A DNA stretch of 64,000 bases from Pseudomonas graminis (GTDB taxonomy: Bacteria; Pseudomonadota; Gammaproteobacteria; Pseudomonadales; Pseudomonadaceae), in contig NZ_MDEN01000065.1 of the NCBI RefSeq assembly GCF_001705435.1, positions 62,001 to 126,000 of the forward strand, in the 5' to 3' direction. The notes under the pieces are model-generated. The model made no database searches. It was given only the letters and a program-made list of their open reading frames with translations, and was not told where the DNA came from. Shown here one piece after another: positions 1 to 8,618 of this stretch. The translations under genes were made by a program, and so were the position numbers. Positions within the stretch are counted from its first letter, which is position 1. Every line of letters begins with the position of its first letter.

Positions 1-131
1 AGGCGGCAGCCAATCCGTCTCCGGCCGCGCTGCGCATTGCCATCGACGCGCGCCCCAGTCAGTTGCGGGTGCTCAAGTGTCGCGGCGGGCTGGCGCCTTC
101 TTCCCCCGTTCCGTTCATCGCTGACGCTTGA
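1..131 (+). CDS. imuA: ImuA, C-terminal end (partial)
   Basis: Only the last ~42 codons lie in the window, ending with TGA at 129-131, 7 bp before the imuB start. The readable tail is rich in A/P/R and contains IDARPSQLRVLKCRGGLAP, which fits the C-terminus of ImuA (SulA/RecA-like cell-division and SOS protein). The main support is position: imuA-imuB-dnaE2 is a conserved SOS-inducible cassette in Pseudomonas, in which ImuA helps recruit the error-prone polymerase complex. The start and the usual upstream lexA2 lie outside the window. Confidence 0.75.
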   Translation, partial: AAANPSPAALRIAIDARPSQLRVLKCRGGLAPSSPVPFIADA

Positions 132-138
132 GGTTGCC

Positions 139-1566
139 ATGCTCTGGGCCTGTGTCCTCCTGCCGCAGCTGGCGCTGGACGGCGTCATGCGCCGTCGCGA
201 AAACCCTGAAGAACCGCTGGCGCTGATCAGTGGCACGGCCCAGCGCCGTGTGCTGCAGACGGTCAACCCGGCCGCCCGCGCGATGGGCTTGCGTGCCGGC
301 CAGTCTCTGACCGCAGCCCACGCCATGACCCGGGAATTCGCCACCGTCCAATACGACCCGGACGAAACCGAGCGCTGGCACCGTTTGCTGGCGGCCTGGG
401 CCTACCGTTTCAGTTCCCATGTCAGCCTCAAGTACCCGCGCGTGCTGTTGATGGAGGTGGAATCCAGCTTCGGCCTGTTCGGTCCGTGGCCGGTGTTCGA
501 GGCGCGACTGCGTCAGGAGCTGACCGAGCTGGGCTTCACCCATCGCATCGTCGCGGCGCCCAATCCGCTGGCGGCCCGCATGCTCGCCAACGCCCATGAC
601 GGTCTGGCCGTGACCGATGCCGACACGCTGCAGGAGGTGCTGGCACAGATGCCGGTCAACCGCATCGGCCTGCCAGCCGAAGTCGCCACTGCACTGGCGC
701 GCATGGGCCTGCATCGCGTGCGCCAGGTTCATGGCTTGCCCCGTGACACCCTGGCCCGGCGTTTTCCGGCGGCCGTGCTGCAACACCTCGATACGCTGTT
801 CGGGCGCAGGCCCATGGGGCTGGAGTGTTATGTGCCGCCTGACCGTTTCGATACCCGCATCGAGCTCAACTTCGACGTCGAATCCCATCAGGCGCTGCTG
901 TTCCCGCTCAAGCGCATGATTGCCGATCTGGCGGTGTTTCTGGCCGGGCGCGACAGCGGCGTGCAACGTTTCGTGATTCATCTGGAGCATGTGCCAAGCG
1001 TCGGCAGCGTTGCGCCGGATACGCAGATTCCCGTCGGCCTGCTCAGTGCCGAGCGCGAAGCCAACATGCTGTTCGAGCTGGCACGGGGTCGTCTGGAACA
1101 AATTGAAGTGCCGTCTCCGGTCCGCGCGTTGCGATTGCAGGCCAAGGATCTGCCGGCGTTCGTGCCGACCCACCGCGAGCTGTTCGACGACCGTCCGCAG
1201 CAGACCATGCCGTGGGAGCAGCTTCGCGAGCGCCTGCGCGCACGGCTTGGGGACGAAGCGGTCGCCGGTCTGGGCTTTCAAGCCGACCATCGCCCCGAGT
1301 GTGCTTCGTTGCCCGCGTGCCCGGGCAAACCGCCGGCGCTGCTCCACAAAGTACCGCGCCCCGGCTGGCTATTGCCGGAGCCCGAGTTACTGACCGAGCC
1401 CGGCCTGCGTGTGCTGGCGGGGCCGGAGCGCATCGAGTCGGGCTGGTGGGACGGCGGCGATGTACGCCGCGACTATTACCTCGTCGAAACCCGCAACGGC
1501 CAGCGCGGCTGGGCGTACCGCAGCGTCGGCGACAGCAGTCTGTTGCTGCACGGCTGGTTCGCATGA
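139..1566 (+). CDS. imuB: ImuB, inactive Y-family polymerase homologue
   Basis: 475-aa protein starting at MLWACVLLPQLALD (ATG 139). The frame stays open upstream to 37, but that part overlaps the imuA tail and is not ImuB-like. ImuB has the Y-family (DinB/UmuC) fold without the catalytic acidic residues. It bridges ImuA, the beta clamp and DnaE2 during SOS mutagenesis. The N-terminal Y-family-like part covers roughly residues 1-340, including a helix-hairpin-helix-like stretch near VNRIGLPAEVATALARMG. The C-terminal ~130 residues are the linker and ImuA/DnaE2-binding tail. The stop overlaps the dnaE2 start as ATGA, so the two are translationally coupled. Confidence 0.93.
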   Translation: MLWACVLLPQLALDGVMRRRENPEEPLALISGTAQRRVLQTVNPAARAMGLRAGQSLTAAHAMTREFATVQYDPDETERWHRLLAAWAYRFSSHVSLKYPRVLLMEVESSFGLFGPWPVFEARLRQELTELGFTHRIVAAPNPLAARMLANAHDGLAVTDADTLQEVLAQMPVNRIGLPAEVATALARMGLHRVRQVHGLPRDTLARRFPAAVLQHLDTLFGRRPMGLECYVPPDRFDTRIELNFDVESHQALLFPLKRMIADLAVFLAGRDSGVQRFVIHLEHVPSVGSVAPDTQIPVGLLSAEREANMLFELARGRLEQIEVPSPVRALRLQAKDLPAFVPTHRELFDDRPQQTMPWEQLRERLRARLGDEAVAGLGFQADHRPECASLPACPGKPPALLHKVPRPGWLLPEPELLTEPGLRVLAGPERIESGWWDGGDVRRDYYLVETRNGQRGWAYRSVGDSSLLLHGWFA

Positions 1567-4500
1567 GCGGGGGATACGCCGAGCTGCATTGCCTGTCGAA
1601 TTTCAGCTTTCAGCGCGGGGCGTCGAGTGCTAAGGAGCTGTTCGAGCGGGCAAAGCTGCATGGGTATCAAGCGCTGGCGATCACCGATGAATGCACCCTG
1701 GCGGGCATCGTGCGTGGGTGGCAGGCCGCAAAGGAATGTGAGCTGCCACTGATCATAGGCAGCGAAATCACCATCGAGAACGGGCCGAAAATCGTCTTGC
1801 TGGTGGAGAATCTCGCCGGCTACCAGGCCTTGTGTCGCTTGATCACCCAAGGGCGGCGCCGCAGCAAGAAAGGCGAATACCGGCTGCTGCACGAGGACTT
1901 TCAGCAGCCGGTTCCAGGGCTTCTGGCCTTGTGGCTGCCGGATCTTGATCAGGACATCCCGACCCGACGGGAGCAAGGCGAATGGCTGCGGGGGATCTTT
2001 CAGCAGAATCTGTGGCTGAGCGTCGAACTGCATTGCGGTCCGGATGACCGAAAGCGCCTCAATACCTTGCTCGGTATGGCGCGTGCCATGGCGATTCCTG
2101 CCGTCGCCAGTGGAGACGTGCACATGCACGCCCGCGGTCGTCGGGCGTTGCAGGACACCATGAGCGCCATCCGCCACCACACCACCGTGGCGGAGGCGGG
2201 GCATCGACTGTTTGCCAATGGCGAGCGGCATCTGCGGCCGTTGTCGTCACTGAGCGAGGTTTACCCGGCGAGCCTGCTGATTGAAACCGTGAATATCGCC
2301 CGGCGCTGCACCTTCGACCTCAGTGAATTGCGCTACGAATACCCCCATGAACTGGTGCCGCCTGACCAGTCCCCCAGCAGCTGGTTGCGGCACCTGACCG
2401 AGCAGGGCGCTAGTCGGCGCTGGCCTCAGGGCGTGCCGGAGGTCGCCCGCAGCAACATCGAAAAAGAGCTGAAGGTCATCGCGGCCAAGCGGTACGAGAG
2501 TTACTTCCTCACGGTGCACGACATCGTCAGCTTCGCCCGCGGTCAGCACATCCTCTGCCAGGGCCGTGGCTCGGCGGCTAACTCCACGGTGTGTTTCGCC
2601 CTGGGCATCACCGAGCTGGACCCGTCAAAAAGCAACCTGCTGTTCGAGCGTTTCATCTCCGAAGAACGCGACGAGCCCCCGGACATCGACGTCGATTTCG
2701 AGCACGAACGGCGCGAGGAAGTGCTGCAATACGTGTTCCGTCGATACGGCCGGGGCAGGGCGGCGCTCACCGCCGTTGCCAGTACCTACCACGGTGCGGG
2801 GGCCGTCCGGGATGTGGCGCGGGTCCTAGGCTTGCCGCCCGACCAGATCAATGCGTTGGCCGATTGTTTCAGCCGCTGGAGCGACAACATGCCGCCCGCC
2901 GAACGGCTCCGGGAATGCGGTTTCGAGCCTGACAGCCCGATTCTGCGCCGGGTGCTGACGTTGACCGGCGAACTGATCGGCTTCCCCCGGCATCTGTCCC
3001 AGCACCCCGGCGGTTTTGTGATTTCCGAGCATCCGCTGGAAACCCTGGTGCCCGTGGAAAACGCCGCCATGGCGGACCGCACCATCATTCAGTGGGACAA
3101 GGATGACCTCGATCTGGTGGGCCTGCTCAAGGTCGATATTCTGGCGTTGGGCATGCTCAGCGCACTGCGCCGGACCTTCGACCTGGTCAGGGGTTACCGC
3201 GGTTACGACCTGACCCTCGCGACCATCCCCGCCGAGGACAAACCGACCTACGACATGATCACCCGCGCGGACACCATCGGCGTGTTCCAGATCGAGTCCC
3301 GGGCGCAGATGTCCATGCTCCCGCGCCTGAAGCCCAACACCTTCTACGATCTGGTGATCGAGGTGGCCATCGTCCGGCCCGGGCCCATTCAGGGCGGCAT
3401 GGTGCATCCGTACTTGCGCCGCAAGAACGGCGAAGAGGCCGTGACGTACCCGTCCGAAGAACTGAAAGCGGTGTTCGAGCGCACGTTGGGCGTGCCACTG
3501 TTTCAAGAGCAGGTCATGCAACTGGCGATCGTCGCCGCGGATTACTCGCCCGGCGAGGCGGACCAACTGCGCCGTTCCATGGCGGCCTGGAAACGCCATG
3601 GCGGTCTCGAGCCCCATCGCATTCGCCTCAGCGAGCGCATGAAGGAAAAGGGCTACCCCGACGAGTTCATCCAGCGGATTTTCGAGCAGATCAAGGGCTT
3701 CGGCAGTTACGGCTTCCCGGAATCCCACGCCGCCAGTTTCGCCTTGCTGACCTACGCCAGTTGCTGGCTCAAATGCCACGAGCCGGCGGCCTTTACCTGC
3801 GCGCTGATCAACAGCTGGCCCATGGGCTTTTACAGCCCGGATCAATTGCTGCAAGACGCCCGGCGCCACCAGATCGACGTGCACCCGGTGGACGTGCGAT
3901 ACAGCGACTGGGACTGTTCACTGGAACCGGTGGCCGGGCGGGAATACAACCAGAACCTGGCGATCCGCATGGGTCTGCGCATGATTCGCGGCTTTCGCGA
4001 GGAGGACGCCAGGCGCATCGAACAGGCGCGCGGCATACGTGCTTTCAAGGACGTGGCCGACCTGTGCATCCGCGCCGAACTGGACAATCGGGGCCGTGCT
4101 GCACTGGCCGATTCCGGTGCGCTGCGGGGGCTGGTGGGGCATCGGCACCGGGCGCGCTGGGAGATCGCCGGCGTTGAGATGCAGCGTCCGTTGTTCGGCG
4201 ACGACTGTTTCCCCGAAGAGGCCCAGGTCGCGCTGCCGCTGCCCAGTGTCGCCCAGGACCTTGCTGCCGATTACGACACCCTCGGCACCACACTCGGCCC
4301 GCACCCGCTGGCCCTGCTGCGCCATAAGCTGGCGGCGAAGCGTTTTCGCAGTTCAAAGGATTTGCTGGATGAAGAACACGGCCGCAGCTTCAGCGTCGCC
4401 GGGCTTGTCGTCGGTCGACAACGGCCCGGCACCGCCAGCGGCGTGACCTTCGTGACCCTGGAAGACGAACACGGCATGATCAACGTCGTGGTCTGGCGTG

Positions 4501-4664
4501 ATCTGGCCGAGCGTCAACGCAAGGTGCTGGTGGGGTCACAATTGATGCAGGTGTTCGGCAAGTTCGAATTCCAGAAGGGCGTACGCCACGTCATCGCCCA
4601 GCGATTGTTCGACCTCACGCCGATGCTCACCGGGCTCGACGTGCGCAGTCGCGATTTCAAGTGA
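1563..4664 (+). CDS. dnaE2: DnaE2 (ImuC), error-prone DNA polymerase III alpha subunit
   Basis: 1033 aa, the usual size for DnaE2. The frame is open from 1212, but the ATG at 1563 (MSGGYAELHCLSNFSFQRGASS) overlaps the imuB stop by 4 bp and begins exactly at the PHP domain (residues ~1-270, with ALAITDECTLAG and SGDVHMHARGR). The C-family polymerase core follows, with the catalytic acidic motif PPDIDVDFEHERREEVLQY at ~380-400 and GRGSAAN just before it. A helix-hairpin-helix region and a C-terminal OB fold (VTFVTLEDEHGMINVVVW) close the protein. It performs translesion synthesis with ImuA and ImuB after LexA derepression. The promoter is outside the window. Confidence 0.96.
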   Translation: MSGGYAELHCLSNFSFQRGASSAKELFERAKLHGYQALAITDECTLAGIVRGWQAAKECELPLIIGSEITIENGPKIVLLVENLAGYQALCRLITQGRRRSKKGEYRLLHEDFQQPVPGLLALWLPDLDQDIPTRREQGEWLRGIFQQNLWLSVELHCGPDDRKRLNTLLGMARAMAIPAVASGDVHMHARGRRALQDTMSAIRHHTTVAEAGHRLFANGERHLRPLSSLSEVYPASLLIETVNIARRCTFDLSELRYEYPHELVPPDQSPSSWLRHLTEQGASRRWPQGVPEVARSNIEKELKVIAAKRYESYFLTVHDIVSFARGQHILCQGRGSAANSTVCFALGITELDPSKSNLLFERFISEERDEPPDIDVDFEHERREEVLQYVFRRYGRGRAALTAVASTYHGAGAVRDVARVLGLPPDQINALADCFSRWSDNMPPAERLRECGFEPDSPILRRVLTLTGELIGFPRHLSQHPGGFVISEHPLETLVPVENAAMADRTIIQWDKDDLDLVGLLKVDILALGMLSALRRTFDLVRGYRGYDLTLATIPAEDKPTYDMITRADTIGVFQIESRAQMSMLPRLKPNTFYDLVIEVAIVRPGPIQGGMVHPYLRRKNGEEAVTYPSEELKAVFERTLGVPLFQEQVMQLAIVAADYSPGEADQLRRSMAAWKRHGGLEPHRIRLSERMKEKGYPDEFIQRIFEQIKGFGSYGFPESHAASFALLTYASCWLKCHEPAAFTCALINSWPMGFYSPDQLLQDARRHQIDVHPVDVRYSDWDCSLEPVAGREYNQNLAIRMGLRMIRGFREEDARRIEQARGIRAFKDVADLCIRAELDNRGRAALADSGALRGLVGHRHRARWEIAGVEMQRPLFGDDCFPEEAQVALPLPSVAQDLAADYDTLGTTLGPHPLALLRHKLAAKRFRSSKDLLDEEHGRSFSVAGLVVGRQRPGTASGVTFVTLEDEHGMINVVVWRDLAERQRKVLVGSQLMQVFGKFEFQKGVRHVIAQRLFDLTPMLTGLDVRSRDFK

Positions 4665-4682
4665 TCCGCCGGGCGTTCATCA

Positions 4683-4704
4683 TGCCCGCACCCAAGTACG
4701 GGCG
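4683..4704. terminator. Hairpin between convergent dnaE2 and iolG-like gene
   Basis: Inverted repeat GCCCG...CGGGC in the 56-bp gap between two convergent stops. It has no T-tract, so it is only a weak candidate for a shared transcription end. Confidence 0.3.
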
Positions 4705-4720
4705 ATGGGCACCGCAGGAT

Positions 4721-5719
4721 TCACATGTCCACTTTCACCGCTCGCCCGGTCTTGATCGACTCGATGGCGCAGTTGGCCAGATGCAGCGCTCTCAAGCCAT
4801 CCCGGGCGTTGGTCGGCAGGGTCTGGTTGCCGCGCACCGCGTCAATGAACTGGTTCAGCTCGATGCGGTAGGAAGCGGCGTAGCGCTCGAGGAAGAAGTT
4901 CTCCAGCGGCTCGCGCACTTCGGTCTGCGTGGCGCTGTAGCTGCGCACGGTGCTCGGGCGATGGTTGTCGTTGAGGATCATGCCCTTGGAGCCGAACACT
5001 TCCAGGCGCTGGTCATAGCCGTACACGGCCTCGCGGCAGCAGTTGATGTGGCACTGTTTACCGGAGGCGGTGCGCAGCAGCACCATCACGCTGTCGTAGT
5101 CGTCGATCTGCGCCAGTGCGGGCTCCACGAGGCGGCTGGCGATGGCGATGACTTCGATGGGTTCTTCGCCGAGCAACGTCCGTGCGGTGTCGAAATCATG
5201 GATGGTCATGTCGCGGAAGATGCCGCCGGAGTGGGTCAGGTATTCCACCGGCGCCAGCCCCGGATCACGGCTGGTGATCACCACCTGGCGGACCTCACCG
5301 ACGTCCCCACGGGCAATGGCTTTGCGCATCTGCAGGGTGTCCGGGTCAAAACGGCGGTTGAACCCAAGCATCACCTTGCCGTTCAGGCGCTCGATCTCTT
5401 CCACTGCGCGGGCGGCTTTGGCGAAATCCAGGTCAATGGGTTTCTCGCACAGCACCGGTTTGCCCAGTTTCACCGCCCGCAGCATCAGGTCGATGTGGGT
5501 GTCGGTCGGCGTGCCGATGACAATCGCGTCCACATCGTCCCGGGCAATGGCCTCGGCGCAATCGTAGGCCGCGGCGCAACCCAGCTTGCCGGCCAGGGCG
5601 TCGACGCCTTCGCGCCATGGGTCAGCGATCAGCACCAGTTTCACGTCGGGATTGGCGGCCACGTTGGCCGCGTGGATGTTGGCGATACGGCCTGCGCCGA
5701 GGACAGCAATGCGTAGCAT
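4721..5719 (-). CDS. Gfo/Idh/MocA-family dehydrogenase, inositol 2-dehydrogenase-like
   Basis: 332 aa from MLRIAVLGAGRIANIHAANV (ATG 5719, GGAGA upstream). The open frame extends to 5776, but those codons run through non-conserved sequence. An N-terminal Rossmann fold carries GAGRIA (residues ~8-13), followed by the family's EKP motif in VLCEKPIDLDFAKA near residue 97 and the C-terminal alpha/beta substrate domain. Such enzymes oxidise the C2 hydroxyl of myo-inositol or a related polyol with NAD+. No other inositol genes (iolBCDE) are adjacent, so the substrate is open. The gene follows the LacI regulator by 58 bp on the same strand, probably in one transcript. Confidence 0.85.
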   Translation of the reverse strand: MLRIAVLGAGRIANIHAANVAANPDVKLVLIADPWREGVDALAGKLGCAAAYDCAEAIARDDVDAIVIGTPTDTHIDLMLRAVKLGKPVLCEKPIDLDFAKAARAVEEIERLNGKVMLGFNRRFDPDTLQMRKAIARGDVGEVRQVVITSRDPGLAPVEYLTHSGGIFRDMTIHDFDTARTLLGEEPIEVIAIASRLVEPALAQIDDYDSVMVLLRTASGKQCHINCCREAVYGYDQRLEVFGSKGMILNDNHRPSTVRSYSATQTEVREPLENFFLERYAASYRIELNQFIDAVRGNQTLPTNARDGLRALHLANCAIESIKTGRAVKVDM

Positions 5720-5777
5720 GGGTGGATCTCCGGGATTGTTGTTATGGGGTGATCGGCGTAACGGGTGCGGCTGCACA

Positions 5778-6803
5778 TCAGTGCGTCAGGTTGAACGGCG
5801 TGACGACCTGCACGTGGGACACGGGAATCGGCACCGCCTTCCACAGGCGATGGAACTGCAGGATGTGCAGAAACGCATTGCGGGCATCCACGTGCAGGTT
5901 GTGATCGATGATCGCGGCAATCTTTTCTTCCGCCAGCAGTTGCCGGTTTTCCTGATCGAGGTCGTGGCCGATGAACACCTCCAGGGGGCGGTCCAGGGCG
6001 GCGAAGGCTTCGACGATGGCGCGGTTACCGCCGCCGACGCTATAAATGGCTTTGATCGACGGATTGTCCTGCAGCGCCCGGGTCACTTTTTCAAAGGTCG
6101 GCTCATGCACGCCGAACCCTCCGGTGACGTCAACGACGCGCAGATGGGCGGCACGGCTGCGCAGCCAGGTGCGAAAACCCATCTCGCGCTCTTCCTCGCC
6201 ACGAAACAGCTCGCTGCTGATCACCACGGCCACGTCTTGCGCTTCGTCGGCCAGCCAGCGCGACATCAGATACGCCGCCGTTTGCCCGGCCGTGCGATTG
6301 TCCATGCCGATGTAACCGATGCGCTCACTCTGGGGCAGGTCGGAAACAAACGTCACCACCGGCACACCCGCCGCCGTCGCCTGATTCACCGCTTCGTTGA
6401 TCGGCAACTCGTCCGCGGCCTTGATGATCAGGCCCTGACTGCCTTTGCCGACGCAACGCAGAATCAGGTCGTGCATCTGCTGCGGGCCGATGGCCTGATG
6501 GAGGTGAAAGCGCGGAAAGATACGAAACGGCGCCAGACTGCCGAGCTGGGCGAGAACCGCCTCTTGCACGGCATCGCTGAAACGCTTGGGCGTGTGCAGG
6601 ATGACGTCGATATGAAAGGTGCGGCCCACCGCAGGCCCGGACTTTTCCTGGGCTTCGAGTTCTTCGAGGGCTTGATGGATGCGGCGGTGGGTCTGGTAAT
6701 GCACGCTGCCGCGCTGATGCAGGACGCGATCGACCGTCGCCTTGCTCACGCCGGCTTGAGTCGCGATCTGCTTGATGGAAAAACGTCTGGCGCGGTCGAG
6801 CAT
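5778..6803 (-). CDS. LacI-family transcriptional regulator
   Basis: 341 aa. The N-terminal LacI helix-turn-helix reads FSIKQIATQAGVSKATVDRVLHQRG at residues ~8-32. The periplasmic-binding-protein fold effector domain follows; its C-terminal half contains AIYSVGGGNRAIVEAF and the subdomain crossover EVFIGHDLDQENRQLL. It probably responds to a sugar or cyclitol and controls the downstream dehydrogenase gene and perhaps itself. A palindrome TGGAAATTAAATTCCA lies ~100 bp upstream of its start, in the divergent gap shared with the DUF1989 gene, and is the best operator candidate visible. Confidence 0.9.
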   Translation of the reverse strand: MLDRARRFSIKQIATQAGVSKATVDRVLHQRGSVHYQTHRRIHQALEELEAQEKSGPAVGRTFHIDVILHTPKRFSDAVQEAVLAQLGSLAPFRIFPRFHLHQAIGPQQMHDLILRCVGKGSQGLIIKAADELPINEAVNQATAAGVPVVTFVSDLPQSERIGYIGMDNRTAGQTAAYLMSRWLADEAQDVAVVISSELFRGEEEREMGFRTWLRSRAAHLRVVDVTGGFGVHEPTFEKVTRALQDNPSIKAIYSVGGGNRAIVEAFAALDRPLEVFIGHDLDQENRQLLAEEKIAAIIDHNLHVDARNAFLHILQFHRLWKAVPIPVSHVQVVTPFNLTH

Positions 6804-6903
6804 GTGAATCCCCTGAAGCCTCTCGATGAGGTCTTGTTGAGGTCGATTCGGGGCCTCGGTGAGGCTGTCGCAATGCTAATCGCAGTTCTATTGCTTGTAC
6901 AGA

Positions 6904-6919
6904 TGGAAATTAAATTCCA
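6904..6919. promoter_or_regulatory. Candidate operator, GGAA-N6-TTCC palindrome
   Basis: TGGAAATTAAATTCCA forms an inverted repeat TGGAA-N6-TTCCA in the 215-bp gap between the LacI gene and the DUF1989 gene, 43 bp upstream of the sigma-54 promoter. It is a likely site for the adjacent LacI regulator, although it lacks the central CG typical of that family. Confidence 0.4.
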
Positions 6920-6961
6920 AATAAACGTCGTGGTTTTGCGTGTTCAACGACTCAATGCATT

Positions 6962-6977
6962 TGGCACGGGGTGTGCT
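6962..6977 (+). promoter_or_regulatory. Sigma-54 (RpoN) -24/-12 promoter
   Basis: TGGCACGGGGTGTGCT matches TGGCACG-N4-TTGCT at all -24 positions, keeps GC at -12, and has the required GG-N10-GC spacing. The gene start lies 42 bp downstream, giving a leader of about 30 nt. It implies nitrogen- or carbon-regulated expression through an NtrC- or CbrB-class activator. Confidence 0.75.
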
Positions 6978-7018
6978 GTGCTCAGTGCGTCCGACCCCAT
7001 CATTCGCCAGGAGCACCC

Positions 7019-7870
7019 ATGTTCAAAGACTATCCCGCTGCTTATCAGGTCAGCAAAGGCTCGGCGCTGCAAGTCGACACGGCGTTTTACCAACACATCC
7101 GCGAGGCGCAGGACAGTCGCACCTTGGTCGAGCAGTTCGAAGTGCCGATCCGCACCGGGCGAGCGTGGAAGGTCAAGGCCGGTCAGGTGTTCCGCGTTAC
7201 CACCCCGGTGGGCCCGCAAGTGGGCGACTTCAACGTCTGGAGCGCCGATGACCCCCGCGAGCGCCTGTGGGCGGCGCGCACCCGGCAATTGCAGGGCGCC
7301 CATGTCACGACCCACGACCGGTTGTGGTCGAACCTGCCGTTCCTGCGGCCGATGATCACCATCACCGACGACAGCCTCGCCAGTTACGGCATCGACGAGC
7401 ACGGCGGTCGGCTGCATGACCTGCTCGGCACCCGCTGCGATCCCTACGTGAACAAGATGCTCACCGGCGAAGACTTTCACCACCACTGCCATTCGAATCT
7501 GACCCGCGCCGTGTTGCCCCATGGCCTGACTGAATTCGACGTGCACGACGTGCTGAATATCTTCCAGTGCACCGGCTTGAATCACGACGACCTGTACTTC
7601 ATGAAAGCGTGCCCGGCCAAACAGGGGGATTACCTGGAATTCTTCGCCGAAATCGACCTGCTCTGCGCGCTGTCGACGTGTCCCGGCGGCGACCTTTCCC
7701 TGCCGATGTGGGGCCCGGATGCCCAGGACCCGCTGACCGTTTGCCGGCCGCTGGGTGTAGAAATCTACGACATTGATGCGGCGTTGCTGCAAGGTTGGGA
7801 GCAGCCAAAACGAGCGGCCTACAACGGCTTGCACGGGTTGAAGATCGACAAGGCGGACTGGGAGGAGTAA
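7019..7870 (+). CDS. DUF1989 / urea carboxylase-associated family protein
   Basis: 283 aa from ATG 7019 with CAGGAG upstream. It has the conserved DUF1989 features: GQVFRVTTPVGPQVGDFNVW early on, the HHHCHSNLTRA cluster near residue 160 (probable metal site), GLTEFDVHDVLNIFQCTG, and GDYLEFFAEIDLLCALSTCPGGD near the C-terminus. Proteins of this family sit beside urea carboxylase/allophanate hydrolase genes and are thought to act in nitrogen scavenging (for example carboxyguanidine-type hydrolysis). Here no urea carboxylase is adjacent, but the sigma-54 promoter also suggests nitrogen metabolism. Confidence 0.85.
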   Translation: MFKDYPAAYQVSKGSALQVDTAFYQHIREAQDSRTLVEQFEVPIRTGRAWKVKAGQVFRVTTPVGPQVGDFNVWSADDPRERLWAARTRQLQGAHVTTHDRLWSNLPFLRPMITITDDSLASYGIDEHGGRLHDLLGTRCDPYVNKMLTGEDFHHHCHSNLTRAVLPHGLTEFDVHDVLNIFQCTGLNHDDLYFMKACPAKQGDYLEFFAEIDLLCALSTCPGGDLSLPMWGPDAQDPLTVCRPLGVEIYDIDAALLQGWEQPKRAAYNGLHGLKIDKADWEE

Positions 7871-7883
7871 GGCCGCGCTGAGT

Positions 7884-7902
7884 CTGGTATTTCTAATACC
7901 AG
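7884..7902. repeat. Perfect 8-bp inverted repeat with 3-nt loop
   Basis: CTGGTATT-TCT-AATACCAG lies between the convergent stops of the DUF1989 gene (7870) and the next gene (7916). There is no T-tract. It may be a weak bidirectional transcription end or an operator-like site of the CTGGTA...TACCAG type. Confidence 0.5.
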
Positions 7903-7915
7903 GTCCTCACCGCAT

Positions 7916-8317
7916 TCACGCATCCCGAAACAAGTCGTGGGCGTCGAGCAGGCGCCAGGCGATTTCGGGATTCTTTTCCAGGCCGCGGCGGATGGCGGCG
8001 GGGATGGCGGCGCGGGTTTTGCGGCACATGCCGGGCAGTTCGGCGATGTCGATGACCATGCCGCGCATGCTGCGCACTTCATTGAAGCCGGGGCCAATGT
8101 CCAGGCGGATGCCCAACTGGTCGAACATCCGCGTTTGCAGGCGCTGCAGATCTTCCAGCGTGGCGATATTTTCCAGACGCTCAAGCAGACGTTTCTCTTC
8201 CTGACGGGTCAGGCGAAGGATGCGCACGTCCGCGCCCTCCAGCTCCAACAGTCGGTCGCGGTCGCATTTACAGGCGCCGGGCGGGCAGGGTGAGCGGATC
8301 GGCAATGGGGAAGTCAT
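7916..8317 (-). CDS. Conserved hypothetical protein
   Basis: 133 aa, charged and mostly helical. The N-terminus holds a small cysteine cluster (PCPPGACKCDRDRLL) followed by a helical, arginine/glutamate-rich segment (RQEEKRLLERLENI). I do not recognise a domain, but codon use is native and such short proteins are widespread in Pseudomonas. Start ATG 8317 has GGAG only 3 nt upstream, so the start is uncertain. It stands alone, convergent with the DUF1989 gene and divergent from the Zn-dehydrogenase operon. Confidence 0.65.
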   Translation of the reverse strand: MTSPLPIRSPCPPGACKCDRDRLLELEGADVRILRLTRQEEKRLLERLENIATLEDLQRLQTRMFDQLGIRLDIGPGFNEVRSMRGMVIDIAELPGMCRKTRAAIPAAIRRGLEKNPEIAWRLLDAHDLFRDA

Positions 8318-8396
8318 GGGCTCCGATCATAACCATGGGCTGTTGGGATTTACAGCCGTAGCGCTGGTGATCGCGCTGAAAACTCAAATGGCTGAT

Positions 8397-8409
8397 TTGG
8401 TAAGGCCAA
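8397..8409. promoter_or_regulatory. FadR-type operator 1 (TTGGT-N3-GCCAA)
   Basis: TTGGTAAGGCCAA, first of two copies upstream of the Zn-dehydrogenase operon. It matches the sites at 8426, 13014 and 13129, which front the other genes of the same sugar-acid cluster. Confidence 0.65.
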
Positions 8410-8425
8410 TACCTAAATAGATTAA

Positions 8426-8438
8426 TTGGTCTTGCCAA
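8426..8438. promoter_or_regulatory. FadR-type operator 2 (TTGGT-N3-GCCAA)
   Basis: TTGGTCTTGCCAA, extended to the palindrome ATTGG-N5-CCAAT, lies 29 bp from operator 1 (centre to centre). The form resembles E. coli UxuR/ExuR sites. It is probably bound by the FadR-type regulator encoded at 11128. Confidence 0.7.
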
Positions 8439-8618
8439 TGGTCAGGCGGCTGTGTCATTTTTTCCTGCAGCGCCGCGCTTGTCATGGCTGCAGCCACTGC
8501 ACCTGCGGCCCGCGCTTCCAGAATCCATCCGCCACCTCACAACAACAAGATCACTGCCCGGTAACCTGCGGCTCTGGCCGTTTCAGCGATGCCGGCGTGC
8601 CTGGTCTGGAGAGAGAAG

